The notes: generated by a model from the letters alone, not told the origin. A stretch of DNA of 64,000 nt from Liolophura sinensis (GCF_032854445.1 NC_088307.1:11732017-11796016); one strand, 5' to 3'. Counted from the first letter of the stretch, positions 1 to 12,260 are shown. Made by a program: numbers and translations.

Positions 1-309
1 TATTTGATTAGCCCCTAACGATGGCCCCAAGAACTGTTCACTTGTATGACTTGTATCAGGTTATTCCGTGGAGGAAAGTGGAGTACTGACAGTTATTCGT
101 CGCCCTTCGCTAGGTACCGGACAAATATCCAGACATAAAGCCCCAACACTCAATACCACCAAACCTGAATTTTCGATGCAGCTATAAGAACGTTTTAAAT
201 GAATGATGTAAGCATGGTTCCCAATCGTGCTGAAACCATCCTTCTAACTGCAGATAATGATCAAAGAAACCAACCTACCATGCATCGCTACATCGGTGCT
301 GAGATCCAA

Positions 310-1020
310 TAAACCATACAGCGGACTATATTAGACCGCCACGTCACAAACAGAGAGTAATTCAGTACGCAATACAACGCTACAAATTAGACCCCCACGC
401 CACAAACAGATACTGATTCAGTAAGGCATGCGGCCTTAAAAATAAGATTGTTTGATTTATTTAATTGGTGTTTTACGCCATACTCAAGAATGTTTCACTT
501 ATACGACGGCGGCCAGCATTATGGTGGGCGGAAACCGGCCAGAGCCCGGGGAAACCCACGACCATCCGCTGGCTGCTGGCAGACCTTCCAACCAACGGCG
601 GGAGAGGAAGCCAGTAAGAGCTGGACTTGAACCCACAGCGACCACATTGGTGAGAGGCCTCTAGGTCACAACGCTGCGCTAGCACGCTAACCGACTGAGC
701 CACGGAGGCACTAAAAATTAGACCAACCAGCTACAGACACATACTAATCCAATAAGACATACAGCGCTAAAAAGTAGACCGTAAGCCATACAGTGCTACA
801 AATTAGGATGTAAGCCACACAGCCCTACAAATTAGACCGTAAGCCACACAGTGCTACAAATTAGACCGTAAGCCATACAGCGCTACAAGTAAGACCGACC
901 TGTTGCAAACAGATAGTGATTCAGTAAGTCATACAGCACTACAAATAAGACCGACCTGTTGCAAACAGATTTTAATCCAATGAGCCATACAGCGGTACCA
1001 AGTTGAACCGTACCGCTACA
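310..1020. repeat. Degenerate ~29-bp minisatellite (TAAGCCATACAGCGCTACAA type), split by a SINE
   Basis: Units of about 29 bp with the core CATACAGCGCTACAAATTAG alternate with longer variants carrying CTGTTGCAAACAGATAGTG. The array is best preserved at 720-1020. Copy 2 (about 44260-44810) has fewer units, so unit number changed after the duplication. No coding potential is seen. Confidence 0.75.
454..709 (-). mobile_element. tRNA-derived SINE, near full length
   Basis: Read on the minus strand it starts with a tRNA-like head (box A region TGGCTCAGTCGGTTAGCG, box B region in GTGGGTTCAAGTCC). It continues through a conserved body and ends in an A+T-rich tail. It interrupts the array of TAAGCCATACAGCGCTACAA repeats. 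Its counterpart in copy 2 (44397-44577) has lost about 75-100 bp of the head. Confidence 0.85.
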
Positions 1021-1327
1021 AGAACATATTTATCCAGTAAGCCAGCAATATATATACGCCACAATTAAGACGGCACTGAGACAACTGTGCTGCAGTTATG
1101 CAACAACTAAATAAGGTAGCACACACCTTAAAAAGATACACAAACAGCACGGAGCTGACCTTATACTTACCCTTCAGTGTATATACAACCTGTCACACGA
1201 ATCTCATACCTTTCATCTACCAGGTCAGTCTCACCAGAGAGCCTGTGGGTTGTAGGTTAGTCAAACACACATACACATAAAGACCATCCTACCATGCCCT
1301 GCCATGTTATAAACACCTAACACTTTA

Positions 1328-1592
1328 AAGGAGGAAGTTGTAACTTCCTCGCTTGGCGTTCAGCATGAAGGGGATAGTGCAACGACTGGTTGGCCCATAT
1401 CAGTATAATGACTCGGGCGGGGCTTCTTACTTGCCTTCGGTAAGTCGTCTCAGTGAAGCAGCACTAGATAAAAGAGCGGTGGAAATCCGTCCTGCAACAA
1501 GCAGGTACACAACATACACCCTGAGGATTCCTTCGTCGTCACATGACTGAAAAATTGTTGAGCACGACGTTACACCCCAACACTCACTCACT
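1328..1592 (+). mobile_element. Second SINE-like family (CACTCACTCAC tail)
   Basis: The element begins near GAGGAAGTTGTAACTTCCTC and has a body of about 200 bp. Its 3' signature is CGTCGTCACATGACTGAAAAATTG, then ACGACGTTACACCCCAA and CACTCACTCAC. A second copy lies at 45110-45375 and a reversed copy at 56308-56548. Remnants of the 3' signature are at 27798-27862 and 40850-40912. The repeated tail and the independent positions identify a dispersed element. I cannot name the family. Confidence 0.75.
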
Positions 1593-1932
1593 CACACACA
1601 ACACGCGTTCTCGGGTTTTATGTTTTTACAACATTAGGTATATGGCCCCTACAGCGATTTTTTCTTCCCGAACTCAAGTGATGTTTCGCTCATAATATCA
1701 GTGGCTATAGCTCACCGCACTCGTTCTACAATGCAGATTGATATAAGCTCATTCTCCGTTATTGGCCAACTTGAGGGATTGAAACAGACAGAAAAACAAC
1801 AAAGAAAAAGCAACCTGTTTAACTCAACAGAAATTCTGTTGCCCGAGTGATGCTAGAATATATTCTGTTATATCAGCAGATTATTCTGTTAAATATAACA
1901 CAAATATTCTATTAATTCAACAGACTCATGTT

Positions 1933-2090
1933 GACTTCCCCTCCAACCGTACGTGGGAAGGTCTGTGAGCAGCTTGTCTATGGCTCTGCCCGGTTTTCTC
2001 CCATCATTATGCTGGCTGCCGTCGTATAAGTGAAATATTCTTGAGTATGGCGTAAAGTATCAATGAAATAAAAAAATAAAATTCCACACC
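1933..2090 (+). mobile_element. 5'-truncated SINE
   Basis: It carries the SINE body from GTACGTGGGAAGGTCTG through the signature GAAATATTCTTGAGTATGGC and ends in AATAAAAAAATAAAA. The copy 2 partner (45737-45898) keeps about 20 bases missing here, around GTCGCGGGTTTCCCCCGGG, so this one has an internal deletion. Confidence 0.8.
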
Positions 2091-2223
2091 GCAGATGAAT
2101 ATAAGCTCATTCTCCGTTATTGGCCAACTTGAGGGATTGAAACAGACAGAAAAGCAACAAACAAAAAAAATTATTATGTTAAATATAGCACAAATATTTT
2201 ATTAATTCAACAGACTCATGTTG

Positions 2224-2372
2224 ACTTCCTCCCCGTACGATGGAAGGTCTGTGAGCAGCTTGTGGATGGTCGGCCCGGTTTCCTTCCACCATAATGCTGA
2301 CCGCCGTCGTATAATTGAAATATTCTTGAGTATGGCGTAAAACACCCATCAAATAAATAAATAAATTCAACA
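2224..2372 (+). mobile_element. 5'-truncated SINE
   Basis: The SINE body and tail are present, ending in CCATCAAATAAATAAATAAA. The partner in copy 2 is 46032-46186 and has lost part of the 3' signature. Confidence 0.75.
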
Positions 2373-2399
2373 GACAGATTCTATTAGAATAAGAGGGAA

Positions 2400-4830
2400 T
2401 TATGTTGAATATGGCACAGTATATATTATTTTATAATAGCTAAATACAGTCTAGCATCTCTCAGGCAACAGGCAACATAGCTTCTTGTAACAGTCAGAAC
2501 GACCTCTAGCCAGAACACCCTGTACCAGAACGCCTTCTATATAAAATGCATGTTCAAGCTAGCAGCATGGGCATAGGTGTGTGCCTGCGATCATATTGTA
2601 TCATATATTCCATGTGTGTTCTACATATATGGCCTATAATATTGCCCCTGAGCATAATTTAATTACTCTGATGTGTCCGAATGTCAACTGGTGGGTTTAC
2701 ATATTGGGACTTTTTTTTAGGTGAATGCTTTTGAAGTCAAAAAGTGGGTGCAAATGTGAACTACGTGTATTTTAAACTATCAAACAAAATGTAGCCCACA
2801 GATAATTAAGAGATAGTGCTTACAGGCACGTGTACACGGCTACGCGCTCGCAGACTGACCAGAGTTGTTAAATGTTTACACACGTTGGACACATGAGGTG
2901 CGGTGTCTTGGGTAAGTGAGTAAACAGGATTAATCCAGCGTCTCCGGCTTTTAATGCCCCATAAAAGGGCATACACGGTGATAAAAATGCCAGGACCATT
3001 TTTAAAAATAAAACTTGGCCTTGATTCCTCTACCACCCGAGAAAACAACTACAAAGGGTTAGTCACTGTTGTAGTGACATGATTGTGAAGATTTTACGGT
3101 TTATACAAGACTGATAGAGGGTTTAGATAGAGAGTGTTCTTGCAAGAGGGCGTTTTTGACCTTCATACAAACGTGTAGGCCGTTCTCCTCACAAACCTTT
3201 TCTGCCTGATGAAAACACACAACGGTTTTCTGTCTAGATGTGTGGAAATATACACAGGGGTTCATAGCAGTCAGAATGTTAACTAGCCATGAGAAATATT
3301 GTTTTTTTTAAGGTTGTTTGGAGTTTTTTTTTCAGATCTTACTGCCCTGTAATAGTGCCATATTGAGTTTTTTTAGATATCTAACTATCCTAGGAGAAAA
3401 TTAAAATATTGTTTGCTTGATGTTACAAGGCCTTTATGAAAGAGGGTAGGTAGGTTATTAAACTTCCTCTATTAAAATCCCTTTATTAAACTTCCTTGTT
3501 TTAACTTCCTCAACAATGATCAGAACGTAACACTAAATTATGTCACCCAATATTTGGCAATTCTCCTCCCCCACCCCACCCCAAAATATATTCTTATTCT
3601 GTACAGAGTGGGCGAGCATGTGAAAATATAACCAAAATCCTGTCCAGCTGATACTTTTGATGGAGTTAATTGGGACCTCATCACCTGGTAAAATAAAATC
3701 TATACAGAGAAATCTGTTTCCATTTTCCCAAATTTCGTAATTTTAATTAAACTTTGTGAGATTTAGGGGATTCTTCCTTCATGTGAAGGATCAAACATTT
3801 ATTCTTTCTTCAATGCATCATTCAATGTACCAGCTTGTCTACAAGTATGAAGAGAGTAAGCACCTTAGTGAACCTCAGCTCAGATCACCAGCTTTGATCG
3901 AACCTACACTGTCCAAAATATTTATACGTGAGGAAGAGCAGAGCCAAAATCATGTTGTGTTGCATGAAGATTAAAGGTTGGAACATATCAGCTTTGTATT
4001 TGTATGTCAACTTTCCTGCATCTGAAATGCACCTGCCATTTCTGTTGTCACTACCATTGTTTCCATTTCACAACAATGTATCAGTAGGTACATTTTCTAC
4101 CCACCAAAGCATCTGGTAGTGGTGATATGAATGACAGTTCATGAAATTATACCAATATATTCACAGCTACATTCTCCCAAGCATAGAGTTTTGACGAGGA
4201 GAAAAGCTATCCACACATCTGAATAACGTTTTTTTAAATTTTGGAATCTCCCGAACGGTATTTTTCCATGTCAGCAGAAGGGGCTGATTTGGGGGTCTCT
4301 TATACTATGAAATGGGATTAACGCAGAACATACGAGGGGCTCTGTTGGGGATTCCTTGATAACGTGCAGGTTTAAAAGAAAAAAAAAACTTACGTTTCGA
4401 TCATCTTACAGAAGGTATCATGATGAGGTACGGTCTCAGTTTTTCACCGTGATTATACCAGTCCATGACTGAATTAATTTAATTCAAAAAAATAAACTAG
4501 GGGATCTTCGAAAGTGGACTTCACAGGTAGAGACCTGTCTCGATCTACGGGTACCGCTTTAGAAAGCTTTATATCTCGAAAGAGAGACCGTCACTTGTAA
4601 ACAGAATGACATTTCAAACGATCGATGCCAAAAAAAACCCCAACCAAACACAAGTAGTTAAATGAAAGAAAATAAAAAAAAATTGACATCTGTAAAACAC
4701 ACACAAAAAATTCTGTCGGGGTCTTTTTCAAGGGTCGCTCGCGTAACATCAAACATATAATATTTTAGCTTTGACCCTATAGAATTAATAGGACAAAATA
4801 ATATTAACTTTTAAACTTATGAATTATCAG
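2400..4830. other. Stretch without a supported gene
   Basis: The sequence is A+T-rich, unique within the copy and well conserved with 46200-48660 in copy 2. Short open frames here (for example 2806-3048 minus and 3756-3974 plus) recur in copy 2 with similar length, but they match no family I know and show no convincing splice context. I see nothing else in it. Confidence 0.5.
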
Positions 4831-4896
4831 CTTCCCCGTAGCTCAGCCGGTAGAGATTCTGCTTCGCAGCAATGAGATCCAGGTTCAATCCAGTCA
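4831..4896 (+). other. tRNA-like sequence (tRNA relic or SINE head)
   Basis: It has a box A-like TAGCTCAGCCGGTAGAG and a box B-like GGTTCAATCC with near-normal tRNA spacing. The 3' side (CCAGTCAAC) does not pair with the 5' end (CTTCCCC), so no acceptor stem forms and it is unlikely to be a working tRNA. It is followed by A+T-rich tandem units containing TAATTAAAATTTAAAT. The copy at 48662-48727 keeps both boxes. Confidence 0.55.
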
Positions 4897-4899
4897 ACT

Positions 4900-5030
4900 A
4901 TTGATATGTAATTAAAATTTAAATATGTAATTAAAATTTAAATTTGTAATTAAAATTTGAATGTAAATTAAATGTAATTACAACAATCAAATGTAATTAA
5001 ATTAGTAATATTTTAATTGACACTATTTCC
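4900..5030. repeat. A+T-rich short tandem repeats
   Basis: Repeats of ATGTAATTAAAATTTAAAT pass into AAATGTAAATTAAATGTAAT followed by TACAACAATC. In copy 2 (48745-48875) this last 30-bp unit is present about three times, against once here. Confidence 0.75.
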
Positions 5031-7276
5031 TTGTTACCATCAATCAAACAACATTATTGAAAAAGGTACATATACATAACAACTCCGTGTACGAGTTTTC
5101 CCTTCAAATTTGATAAAACCTGATACTTTCAAAACGAAAAAAACATATAGCTTGTAAAATGGAAAAGCTCTCTATATGTACTCGGTTGGAGGATATATGT
5201 AACAGAGTAAAACTCTGGTAATCTTCACTGAAATAAAAACAGGTAACGTATGAGATTACTGATCCCATATACCTATGTACAAAGTTACATCCCCCCAGAT
5301 TTCACAGAACTTAAAAAAAGTCGTAGCTGATGTACGACTGGCAGCTGAGCTTGTGACAGGATGGTTGTCATTTCGGCTGGAACCCGTAGTTAAAAAAAAT
5401 CGTTGACAGAACTGATACGCACTTCCTGTATTCCACACATTTCACAAGAAGTGTCTTTTTCAGAACTGAGTTTTACTGAAAAATATTCAGTTTTTCCCTA
5501 GCTTATAGCATACTTTTGAGTTTTTTAAAACTACGTATTCAGCATTTTGAATCTCTTAACGGCGTCTACGAGTTTTCCCGTGTGGCAAAACTGAACATAT
5601 TCCAGAGGATGACTGGTGTAAGAATTAAACTGATGACCGGGACGCGGGGCAAGAGGACGTGGACAGTCACCATTTGAGCGCGATTTGTTGCGTCCTTGTG
5701 CGGCGTGCCGAGATACCCTCATCTAGCCACCATAACCCTCGGAGTCACGAGGCTCTATACAAAGCTGTCACGCCATTGCTCTGAACAGACAGGAAGAACA
5801 GTAGCTGGAGACAGAGTAAATCCCCTGTCACATATTCTTACTTATATATACAACAAAGTGAACAGCTCTGTATAGCCTGGTATTAGTCCACAAAGCCATT
5901 GTAGCCCAAGGAATGAATATACCTCGAGATGTCACGAGTCAATTTAATTGATATATTTAGTTTAATTAAATTATTCACTGACTGACTGACTGACTGACTC
6001 ACTGATCAATCGATTTATTGATTAATTGATTGGAGGGTTGAATGATTGAGTGGATGTTATATTCGACAATACGTCAACACCGTACCGTGGTTTTAATGTC
6101 CTTACCTGTCACCCTGTATAGTCACATGGAGAGACTGTGACCGTTACTAATGGATTTTGTTTGGAGGAATAAGGTGCTTCAGTTTAATGGTAATAAACAC
6201 TCGACAGTGAAGTTTACGTTGGGATGGCAAACGTGCCTTAGATAACAATAAAAATAAAAACAGGTAAATGTAGGTAAGCCTATACAATGGCTACATAAAA
6301 ATTGAACATGCTGGGTCGCTATACCATTATTAAGTTCTAGAACCTATTCCAGTCATCGAAGTATACATTGTTATAAAAACGAAAACGCAAAAATTATGTA
6401 AATAGATAAAAGGTACTGTAATCCAAAAACCAAATCATCAATGAAACGGGAATCGTCATGCAAGGGATTAATTCAATTAAGCTTCCATGCTACGTGAAAC
6501 ATTCTGGTCATACAAGGGGATACTGTGTGATACGAGGCAACACATCAGTTAGCACATTTCCCATACCTTAGCGTATTGTGACGTTAGAAATGGATCATGT
6601 TAGAAAAAGGGAACAAGTATACACCTTCTAAACGGGATTAAAAACATCCAAAAACTAAATAATTTAAAAGACGTCGGACACGTTTTTTTTAGGATCAGTA
6701 TAAAGCGAAATATATTAGAAATGAAATCATGCATGGTGGTATAGATGTTAGAAGCATGGAACAGTTCTACGGCTTTCTGAAAAATGACTGAAAACATGCA
6801 AAATAATAATAAAAGAAGACAATAACAAAAAACGCACACTTTCTTAAAACCAGGTCAAAACAAAAAGCTTTTAAAAATGAGACCATGCATGAGGTATAAA
6901 TATAACGATATATTATCTTAATGAGACAATTTACCGACAAGGCCACATGACCATTTTTCTGTAATATGGGATTCAGAATTGTTCATACAGCATGTGTTGT
7001 ACGCATGCTCACTTCAATCCAAACTTCCAGTTGTTCATAACACAAGTAAGGCCACTGAGTGCTCAGTAATATTTATAACGAGACTGACTCATATGTTTAA
7101 TTCAATTATACAATTACACACACGAAAAAATAATCTGTTAGTTTTAATAATATGTCTGTTGTCTGAGTGATGCTGCAAGGTATTGTGTTACAACATGATG
7201 TCCTGTTAGTCTAATACATTCTTTATGTTGAATTAGTAAAAAACATGTGCTATTATAGGGACAATGCATACTGTGG

Positions 7277-7372
7277 GATTGGATATGAGGGATTGTCAGC
7301 TCGAGAGAAGTGATATTCGCCCTCGTTGAACATCACTTGTCGAGAGCTGAGAATTCCTCATATCCTATTCCA
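7277..7372. repeat. Imperfect inverted repeat (foldback element)
   Basis: The left arm GGATATGAGGGATTGTCAGC pairs with the reverse complement of the right arm, which ends TCAGCTCTCGACAAGTGAT when read on the other strand. Arms are about 40 bases with several mismatches around a loop of about 17 bases. It looks like a small non-autonomous inverted-repeat element. Confidence 0.6.
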
Positions 7373-7757
7373 TAGTCTGCACCATATCTTTTATTATACC
7401 GAAAAAAAAAACAGTGTAACTTTTCGGGTCGTGTTTATATCGCTGGATTTGTACGTCAATAAGTAGCTATGCCCGTAAACCCTTTGTTTACTTTACGAAC
7501 AAGCAGACGGCGGAGTGCTAACAACGGGAAACAACTGCCCAGAAATCAACGCACGTGAAGGTTGGATATTAGTTCGAGATCGTTGGATATTGCCTCGTGA
7601 ATCGTGAACGTGGGCTTTTACTTTATGAGCGTGATGTTGCATTTCTTGGGGGTGTGGTCGTGGTACATCATGTTTTGCAGAATATCATGTGACCATCCCT
7701 CGACCAATGGAACAGAGAATAGCCCTATGAGATATAATGCATTTTTTAATAATATAT

Positions 7758-7924
7758 TTCTCTTCGGTTGCACGTGGGAAGACCTGGCAACAACCTTCCG
7801 ATGGTCGTCGGTATCCCTTAAGCTGTACCCGTTTCCTCCCACCATAATGCTGGCCGCCGTCGTACAAATGAAATATTCTTGAGTACGACGAAAAACACCA
7901 ATCAAATCAATAAATAAATAAATA
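7758..7924 (+). mobile_element. 5'-truncated SINE
   Basis: It runs from TTGCACGTGGGAAGACC through GAAATATTCTTGAGTACG to AATCAATAAATAAATAAAT. It lies inside the block missing from copy 2. Confidence 0.8.
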
Positions 7925-8629
7925 TTATAACATAATATTCAGTTAGTCTAATACAAATTATGTTGAATTAACAGAATATCGGAGCTATTTTTGAACAGAG
8001 TAATTACCCGAAATTACGGATCCTAGAAGAGACAAGTTTTAGTTTCAATGGTTTGATGATCGCCAACTGAACAGTAATTGAAAATATCTCCATCACAGGA
8101 GAGTTCACTATCGAGCTAGTCTTCCCTTGACTGAATCAATGTACTGACAAGAGCCAATGAATTGTAACAACCAGCAAACGCATATCTTGTCACATAATCT
8201 GCTGCTATAACATAATGCATTCTAGCATTTCTCAGACTACAGAATTTCTGTTAATTTAGTAGATTATTTTCATTTATTTTTGTTTCGAGAGTAGTGATTC
8301 ATATTTACTTACTTCGGGCTGATGAGTCATCATCACAGTCATCATGCGGTTTACAATTATACAGAAGTTTAAATTTTTGCTCTCAGTTACACAAACAAGG
8401 ACATATTTGAACTAGCACGCACGGGTTGGCCGCGACGTGAACAAAACGCCAGACTACGAGTCTGTAGCCAAGTAAAGCAGGAACTGTTTTATAATTTTAT
8501 ATAATTGTGGAGTGGTCAGAACACAGTGATCTGGTCCTGCCTCTTGAATGATATAAATGATTTATATGGTTAATAAAAGCGAATATACACTGAAAAGTGT
8601 GATGCCAGGCTCAAATCTCAATTACTGCT

Positions 8630-8750
8630 GGCCACTTTCACAAACATGTCGTACTTAGGAAGGACAATGGTACGTTAACAGTGAAGTACAAAATAAGGTA
8701 CGACAAGTGTACGATAAATAGATGTCGTACGCCGCTTTGTGAAAGTGGCC
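8630..8750. mobile_element. Small MITE-like element with perfect 15-bp terminal inverted repeats
   Basis: The left end GGCCACTTTCACAAA (8630-8644) is exactly repeated in inverse as TTTGTGAAAGTGGCC (8736-8750). The inside is also partly palindromic around GTCGTAC. With 121 bp and no coding capacity it fits a miniature inverted-repeat element. The partner in copy 2 is about 49443-49580, where the right end is mutated. Confidence 0.7.
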
Positions 8751-8813
8751 CCAGCAGGCCTCGGTGATGCTTAGTCCACTATCAGAATCTTGGTTTATAC
8801 AAGAGGAATACAA

Positions 8814-8870
8814 TACACACACACACGCACGCGCACACACGCACACACGCACGCACACACACACATACAC

Positions 8871-8913
<43 letters not shown>
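8814..8913. repeat. (CA)n microsatellite with CG interruptions
   Basis: This is about 100 bp of CA dinucleotides with scattered CG. The partner at 49645-49722 is shorter. The frames rich in Cys/Val or His/Thr that cross it are artefacts. Confidence 0.95.
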
Positions 8914-8917
<4 letters not shown>

Positions 8918-9352
8918 TACGTTACTGTAACCAAATCAGTTTAGACAATCATCCAACAGTTCGTCGCATCAGTCACTTGTAAGTTGAGCCCACAAAGGAT
9001 TACTCATAAACGTCACTCACAGGCTTTGCCTGACGATGGATCGTGGGCAAATTCAGAGGAAGGGTCCATTACAGTTTAACTAATATTTTAATATCACTGT
9101 GATAAATTTGAACAAGGTCTTGAAATCCAAAACGGAGTTTGGCTATTAAAGCTAAACACCAGACGAGGTGCCAAACTCTGCAACTTGTGTGAACCAACAA
9201 GCTGTAAGATGTTACCTACAGACACACACAATCCAGTCACCATGTTTCTGGTATATCAAACACTGTCCAGGATGTCTTCTCAGAAGCAAATTTCACCGCT
9301 GTACTCAAGGTTCGCTCTTGTAGGCAATAACTGCATATTGTCCTTTGGCACA

Positions 9353-9510
9353 GCCGTTCGTGGGAAGGTCTTCCATCAACATGCCGATAGTCGTGGGTTT
9401 CCCATGGGCACTACCTGGTTTCCTCCCACTATAATGCTGGCCCCCGTCGAATAAGTGAAATATTCTTGAGTACGGCGTAAAAACACCAAATAAATTAAAT
9501 AAATAAAGCC
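9353..9510 (+). mobile_element. 5'-truncated SINE
   Basis: The SINE body carries GAAATATTCTTGAGTACGGC and a tail AAATTAAATAAATAAA. The partner in copy 2 is 50166-50320. Confidence 0.8.
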
Positions 9511-11800
9511 TTTGGCACAGAATAGATTAGGCATACCGGTAACACATACTCAAAGTGAAGATAAAGTCTGCCACTATGTATGCTAAATTTTAAAAGCCCA
9601 GGAGATGAAATTTAGCCTTAGGGATATGGCACGGACGGACAATTCACGCTGAAAGCGTCACGTGATAATTGGCTATCACGTCAAAGCCTATTTGCTCTCG
9701 ATTGTCAGTTTGGTTTCTTATAGTGGATAGGCACATATCGATGCAATAAATTGGATTTTGTGATTAGTTTAAGTGTTAAACTGATGCATTTAGGCCCACA
9801 CACCTATGAGCAGGGAACTGAGAACGGCTGCCCGTGTCACAATGCAGACATGTTGCGCAGGATACTGCAATAACTTGTCAGGGTGAGCTAACAAGGAAAT
9901 CGCCTCGGGAAAGTCATGGCTTAAAATGTAATAAAAATGCAAAATGGTGATCGTAGGCGTACGATCTTGGAAAGTCACATGACAAAGTGAGACTCCATTT
10001 CATTCATTCTTAAGAACCTTTAGCTACGACCAAGAACCTTTGCAATGATCAACTGTGTTTTTTCACGAAAAGGTTCTTTGAAGAGCCATACCTAACCCAA
10101 ATAACATTTGAAACACCATTTTCAAGGCTGTATCTAGTTGATCAATCTTCACATTAAGGCCACATCTTGCTCACCACGGACGCCATATACGTAGACCCAT
10201 AACCTAGGCCTATATACATGTGTGCCTTTAATCCGGTTTTATGACAACAGATAGTTTTGCTCCGTGTGGTGTTGTTTAACATACTAGCTGAAAACACAGA
10301 TGTTTTTACGCAATTTCGTAATTTGAGTAAATGTTATTTCTACGGAATACTGCCAACTCATACAAATCATACATATATGGTATCTGTCGGTCTTACGTTC
10401 AAACCACACTCGACCCGTGTAACGTGTCATTTGAAGTAGGGATAATTAATTTAAATCAACTGCGATATAACATACGTTTTAATAAATGAAGGCATCTGCT
10501 TCCAAATCTAGGTTAGGCCTATATTTTGTTCGAGGAAAAATTTCATCTAGATGGACCCTACTGATCTCACGTCTTGATTCTGGGTGAAGGAAACGACGAT
10601 CAGGCCCATGAACTCACGAATATGTGATACATGCATGGCTATATACTAATGATGAATAAATCTTCTTGTTCTGATGGTACATTTATTTACTGCTCTTATT
10701 ACTTCCCTATTTGGTTGTTTTTATTGGTATAATGTGTATTTTATGTCTGCTGACAATATAATTGGCGTACACTATTGTCTGATTGCCTGAATAAAATAAT
10801 ATATTGTCTGTCTTATTCTGTAATATTTGGAAAATACAGATCCATAAAAGGCAGCGTTGAGAACTTATTCGGCATCCAATTTTGTACTTCTAACAGGGGA
10901 ATATAACTTGATGAATATGATGTAGTGTTTACCTATCTGAGCTGAGCAGGTCGAACGTATAGGCCCGGGCCCTTTCTTTTCGAACGCATGTGCCAAATTT
11001 GTAAGAACTCAGTTCAAGTACAAGTTTCGAATCTCTTAAGAATAAGTTTGTCACCTCGATTATTAAGATGATTAAGGATGATCATTGGAGTGAATGCACA
11101 GCGAATGCACTGGAGAAAATGCACAACGAATGCACTGGAGTGTTGGAGTGAATGCACAACTGGTTCAGGTCAGGCCTCCTAATGGAATAGGGCCTCGCTG
11201 TGCTCTACTCTTTAAGGTTTGTATAAATGTAAACACAAGGAGTTAAAGGATGTCCATTCAAATATGTTCTACGTGCTTGTGTCGTAAAACTCTGATGAAA
11301 AGGATAATGATCACTGGCTAATATACGGCAGTTAAAATGTAGCGATCGTAGGTAATTAGCTATGTTGTTCCAAGGCACAAAACTCTTAGGTGTTACACAG
11401 GAGGCTTTGACACTGAGTGAAACGATCGTTCTGATTGGTTCATCAGCAGGATGAGATTGGTTGTCCGCCATCTTGGGAGACAGCTCTCAATGACATTCTA
11501 AATCAGGAGGAAATATTCTGTCCGGAATTATAATGTGATATCATTGTATACGTTGTATTGAGACTGGTTGTCCGCCATCTTCCTTTAAAAGTTCTACCTA
11601 AATAATTTGTCTCGTCTCGTCGGTATTACAGGTAAGATTCAGAGGCCATCTGCCCCTCAATTACACGCCATTTTGTTCTTATTATGTTGTAGTTCCTAGC
11701 TGATCTATAAAAACTGATATAATACGGTTAGCTTTGAAGATATTGTTGGAAGAATAGTTCATAAATCTAAAAGTGCATGTTCGCATACTGTTTAGCAAGG
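9511..11800. other. Stretch without a supported gene
   Basis: The sequence is conserved with copy 2 (50320-52640). It includes a short tandem of GAATGCACTGGAG units (11090-11160; copy 2 51917-51990) and no convincing exon. Confidence 0.5.
11470..11640. repeat. ~165-bp unit repeated again about 1 kb downstream
   Basis: The unit starts GGGAGACAGCTCTCAATGAC and includes TTGTCCGCCATCTTCCTTTA. It recurs truncated at 12474-12540. In copy 2 it is present at 52314-52475 and again nearly complete at 52857-53010. Copy 1 therefore lost about 230 bp from its second unit, or copy 2 kept an ancestral pair. Confidence 0.7.
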
Positions 11801-11808
11801 GGTTGTTG

Positions 11809-12260
11809 ACCTCGGACCCCCATTAATTTTCCATAAGCGACAATGTTAACGTCTAGCGCTGTAGCTCAGTCCCAAACATTCCGTGGCCAATAAGGCTTGG
11901 TGCATACCTGGCCCAGTCTGTGAGAAAGAAGCCATAAAAATCTTGACATAGGTTGACCGTCAAAATCTGGACCTTTCCATGCCGGCAGCTGGGAGGCGAG
12001 CCTAGCAACGCCAAGGGGACGTCACTCGCAGCCTCATCACTACCTTACACCGTGTGTTCTCTCACCCAGAATTTCAAACTTTCATCAGTAAAGCTCATAC
12101 CTCCTCAAAGTTTAGACAGTTTCCAGCATTTTAATACCAAGCATACACCTGTGCACCAAAAATGGACGCCTTGGAGCAAAAAAAGACTTTATACCCTAAA
12201 ATTCACAGAACTACAATCGTCCCTACCGAAAAACGGAAGTTGTAATGGGGGTCTGTGTCC
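11809..12260. mobile_element. 452-bp copy-1-specific insertion with 5-bp TSD
   Basis: Copy 2 has the unoccupied site: a single TGTTG followed by TTACAAGCCCAAGAG, at about 52645. Here TGTTG occurs on both sides (11804-11808 and 12261-12265). The ends carry an inverted 11-mer, GACCCCCATTA near the left end and TAATGGGGGTC near the right. The frame open at 11953-12330 starts inside the insert and runs out of it, so it is unlikely to be a native gene. A non-autonomous DNA element is the best guess. Confidence 0.7.

Larger units (their letters stand above)
5247..8298. other. 3.05-kb block present in copy 1 only
   Basis: In copy 2 the sequence passes directly from ACAGGTA (about 49125) to ATTCATATTTACTTAC, whereas here about 3.05 kb separates those sequences. 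The block holds one SINE (7758-7924) and one foldback element (7277-7372), with no supported gene. No target-site duplication flanks it, so deletion in copy 2 is likelier than insertion here. Confidence 0.8.

Noticed and set aside
448-703. Three overlapping short frames on both strands
   Set aside because: They lie inside a SINE; the same peptide pattern recurs at other SINE copies.
8655-8982. Cys-Val-rich and His-Thr-rich frames over 8.7-8.9 kb (and 49.45-49.9 kb)
   Set aside because: Produced by the CA/GT dinucleotide repeat.
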